Assembly (NCBI GenBank): GCA_030681635.1
Contig: JAUXRT010000306.1
Coordinates: 1 to 7,423, forward strand
Direction of reading: 5' to 3'
Length of the DNA: 7,423 nucleotides
From: Reyranella sp.
GTDB lineage: Bacteria > Pseudomonadota > Alphaproteobacteria > Reyranellales > Reyranellaceae
In this document: positions 7,048 through 7,423 of the stretch, piece after piece
Layout: the number at the start of each line of letters is the position of its first letter
Numbering within the stretch: position 1 is the first letter of the stretch
The notes under the pieces: model-generated
Told to the model about the DNA's origin: nothing
What the model saw: the letters and a program-made list of their open reading frames with translations, nothing else
The model's database searches: none
Translations under genes and position numbers: made by a program

Positions 7048-7062
7048 TGCGAGTAATTCGTA
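7048..7062 (-). promoter_or_regulatory. Putative Fur-type operator upstream of feoA
   Basis: The 15 bases TGCGAGTAATTCGTA form an imperfect 7-1-7 inverted repeat centred on A7055, with five of seven pairs complementary. This resembles the alphaproteobacterial Fur-type 7-1-7 design. It abuts the feoA ATG and overlaps the proposed -10 and transcription start, where a repressor would block transcription. The position before an iron-uptake operon is the main support; the match alone is weak. Confidence 0.42.
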
Positions 7063-7088
7063 ATAGCACTGGGAAAGAGGCTTTTCCA
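7060..7088 (-). promoter_or_regulatory. Putative sigma70-type promoter of the feoAB operon
   Basis: On the minus strand, TGGAAA (7088-7083, 4 of 6 to TTGACA) and TATTAC (7065-7060, 4 of 6 to TATAAT) are separated by exactly 17 bases (7066-7082). A start about 6-7 bases after the -10 would fall near 7053, leaving only some five or six bases before the feoA ATG. The alignment is by eye. Confidence 0.42.
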
Positions 7089-7092
7089 GCAG

Positions 7093-7097
7093 GGAGG
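7093..7097 (+). promoter_or_regulatory. Shine-Dalgarno of the alpha/beta hydrolase gene
   Basis: GGAGG lies 9 bases before the ATG at 7107 and defines the start of the partial hydrolase gene. Just upstream, GGAAAG (7072-7077) and TTTTCC (7082-7087) form a small inverted repeat in the leader with a 4-base loop; it has no T-run and overlaps the feoA -35, so it is not called a terminator. Confidence 0.65.
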
Positions 7098-7106
7098 TAG
7101 CGACAT

Positions 7107-7423
7107 ATGGGATCGATCGTTCTGGCGCATGGCGCCTGGTCCGCAGCCTGGGCCTGGAAGAAGATGCGGCCCCTTTTCCGGGCCGCCGGGCACGATTTCT
7201 TTTCGCCGACCTACACCGGGCTTGGCGAGCGCGCCCATCTCGCCCGTCCCGAGGTCGATCTCTCGACCCACATCCAGGACGTGCTGGCGGTGCTGGAATT
7301 CGAGAACCTGACCGACGTCACCCTGCTCGGCCATTCCTACGGCGGCATGGTGGCGACCGGCGTCGCCGACAAGGCGCGCGAGCGCATTGCACGCATTGTG
7401 TATATCGACGCCTTCGCGCCCAA
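7107..7423 (+). CDS. Alpha/beta hydrolase, N-terminal part (cut by window end)
   Basis: 105 full codons are visible before the window ends. The protein has no signal peptide and starts directly with the first strand: MGSIVLAHGAWSAAWAWKK. HGAW at residues 8-11 forms the oxyanion-hole region, as in HG-containing alpha/beta hydrolases. GLGERAHLARPEVDLSTHIQDV (38-59) follows, a stretch characteristic of the esterase/hydroxynitrile-lyase-like (SABP2/MES-type) branch. The nucleophile elbow GHSYGG (75-80) gives Ser77 as catalytic serine, and IVYIDAFAP (97-105) is the next strand. The catalytic Asp and His lie beyond the edge. The probable activity is cytoplasmic hydrolysis of a small ester, substrate unknown. 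It is divergent from feoA across a 59-base gap, so the promoters must overlap closely; nothing suggests a functional link to iron uptake. Confidence 0.88.
   Translation, partial: MGSIVLAHGAWSAAWAWKKMRPLFRAAGHDFFSPTYTGLGERAHLARPEVDLSTHIQDVLAVLEFENLTDVTLLGHSYGGMVATGVADKARERIARIVYIDAFAP

Noticed and set aside
6773..7069. 99-codon N-terminal extension of FeoB
   Set aside because: The frame is open but lies over feoA, is Arg-rich and resembles nothing. The ATG at 6772 has a Shine-Dalgarno and starts directly before the first G-domain strand.

Overview
This is a compact, visibly GC-rich chromosomal stretch. Codon third positions are mostly G or C, and long antisense open frames follow from that. 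Gene content fits a free-living alphaproteobacterium: a Bug/TctC solute receptor, a TRAP permease, a DUF486 DMT protein, a feoAB locus and an alpha/beta hydrolase. This placement is inferred from family resemblance and composition; no rRNA or marker gene is present. I see no mobile element, CRISPR array, tRNA or rRNA.

Left part, + strand (1-1725): the 3' end of a TRAP large permease (DctM type), then a periplasmic Bug/TctC-type substrate-binding protein, then after 7 bases a small four-helix DMT-family (DUF486) membrane protein. They look like one transcription unit, although the receptor and permease belong to different classical transporter families. Next, still on +, is a YkcB-like GT39 membrane glycosyltransferase (1792-3552) with a GTG start and its own Shine-Dalgarno.

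Right part, - strand (7047 down to 3549): feoA, feoB and a PepSY-TM membrane protein in that order. feoA and feoB overlap by ATGA; the PepSY gene follows after 71 bases. I read this as a ferrous-iron uptake operon whose last gene may be an inner-membrane ferric reductase or accessory factor. The PepSY gene and the GT39 gene converge and share a CTAG at their stops (3549-3552). Upstream of feoA, a plausible sigma70-type promoter overlaps an imperfect Fur-like palindrome that abuts the feoA ATG, so the transcript would be nearly leaderless.

Right edge, + strand (7107-7423): the 5' end of an alpha/beta hydrolase, divergent from feoA across 59 bases and cut by the window end.

I found no clearly undescribed system. 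The points most worth a check are the feoA-feoB-PepSY arrangement, the compact promoter/Fur-box/start codon of feoA, and the TRAP permease beside a TctC receptor.
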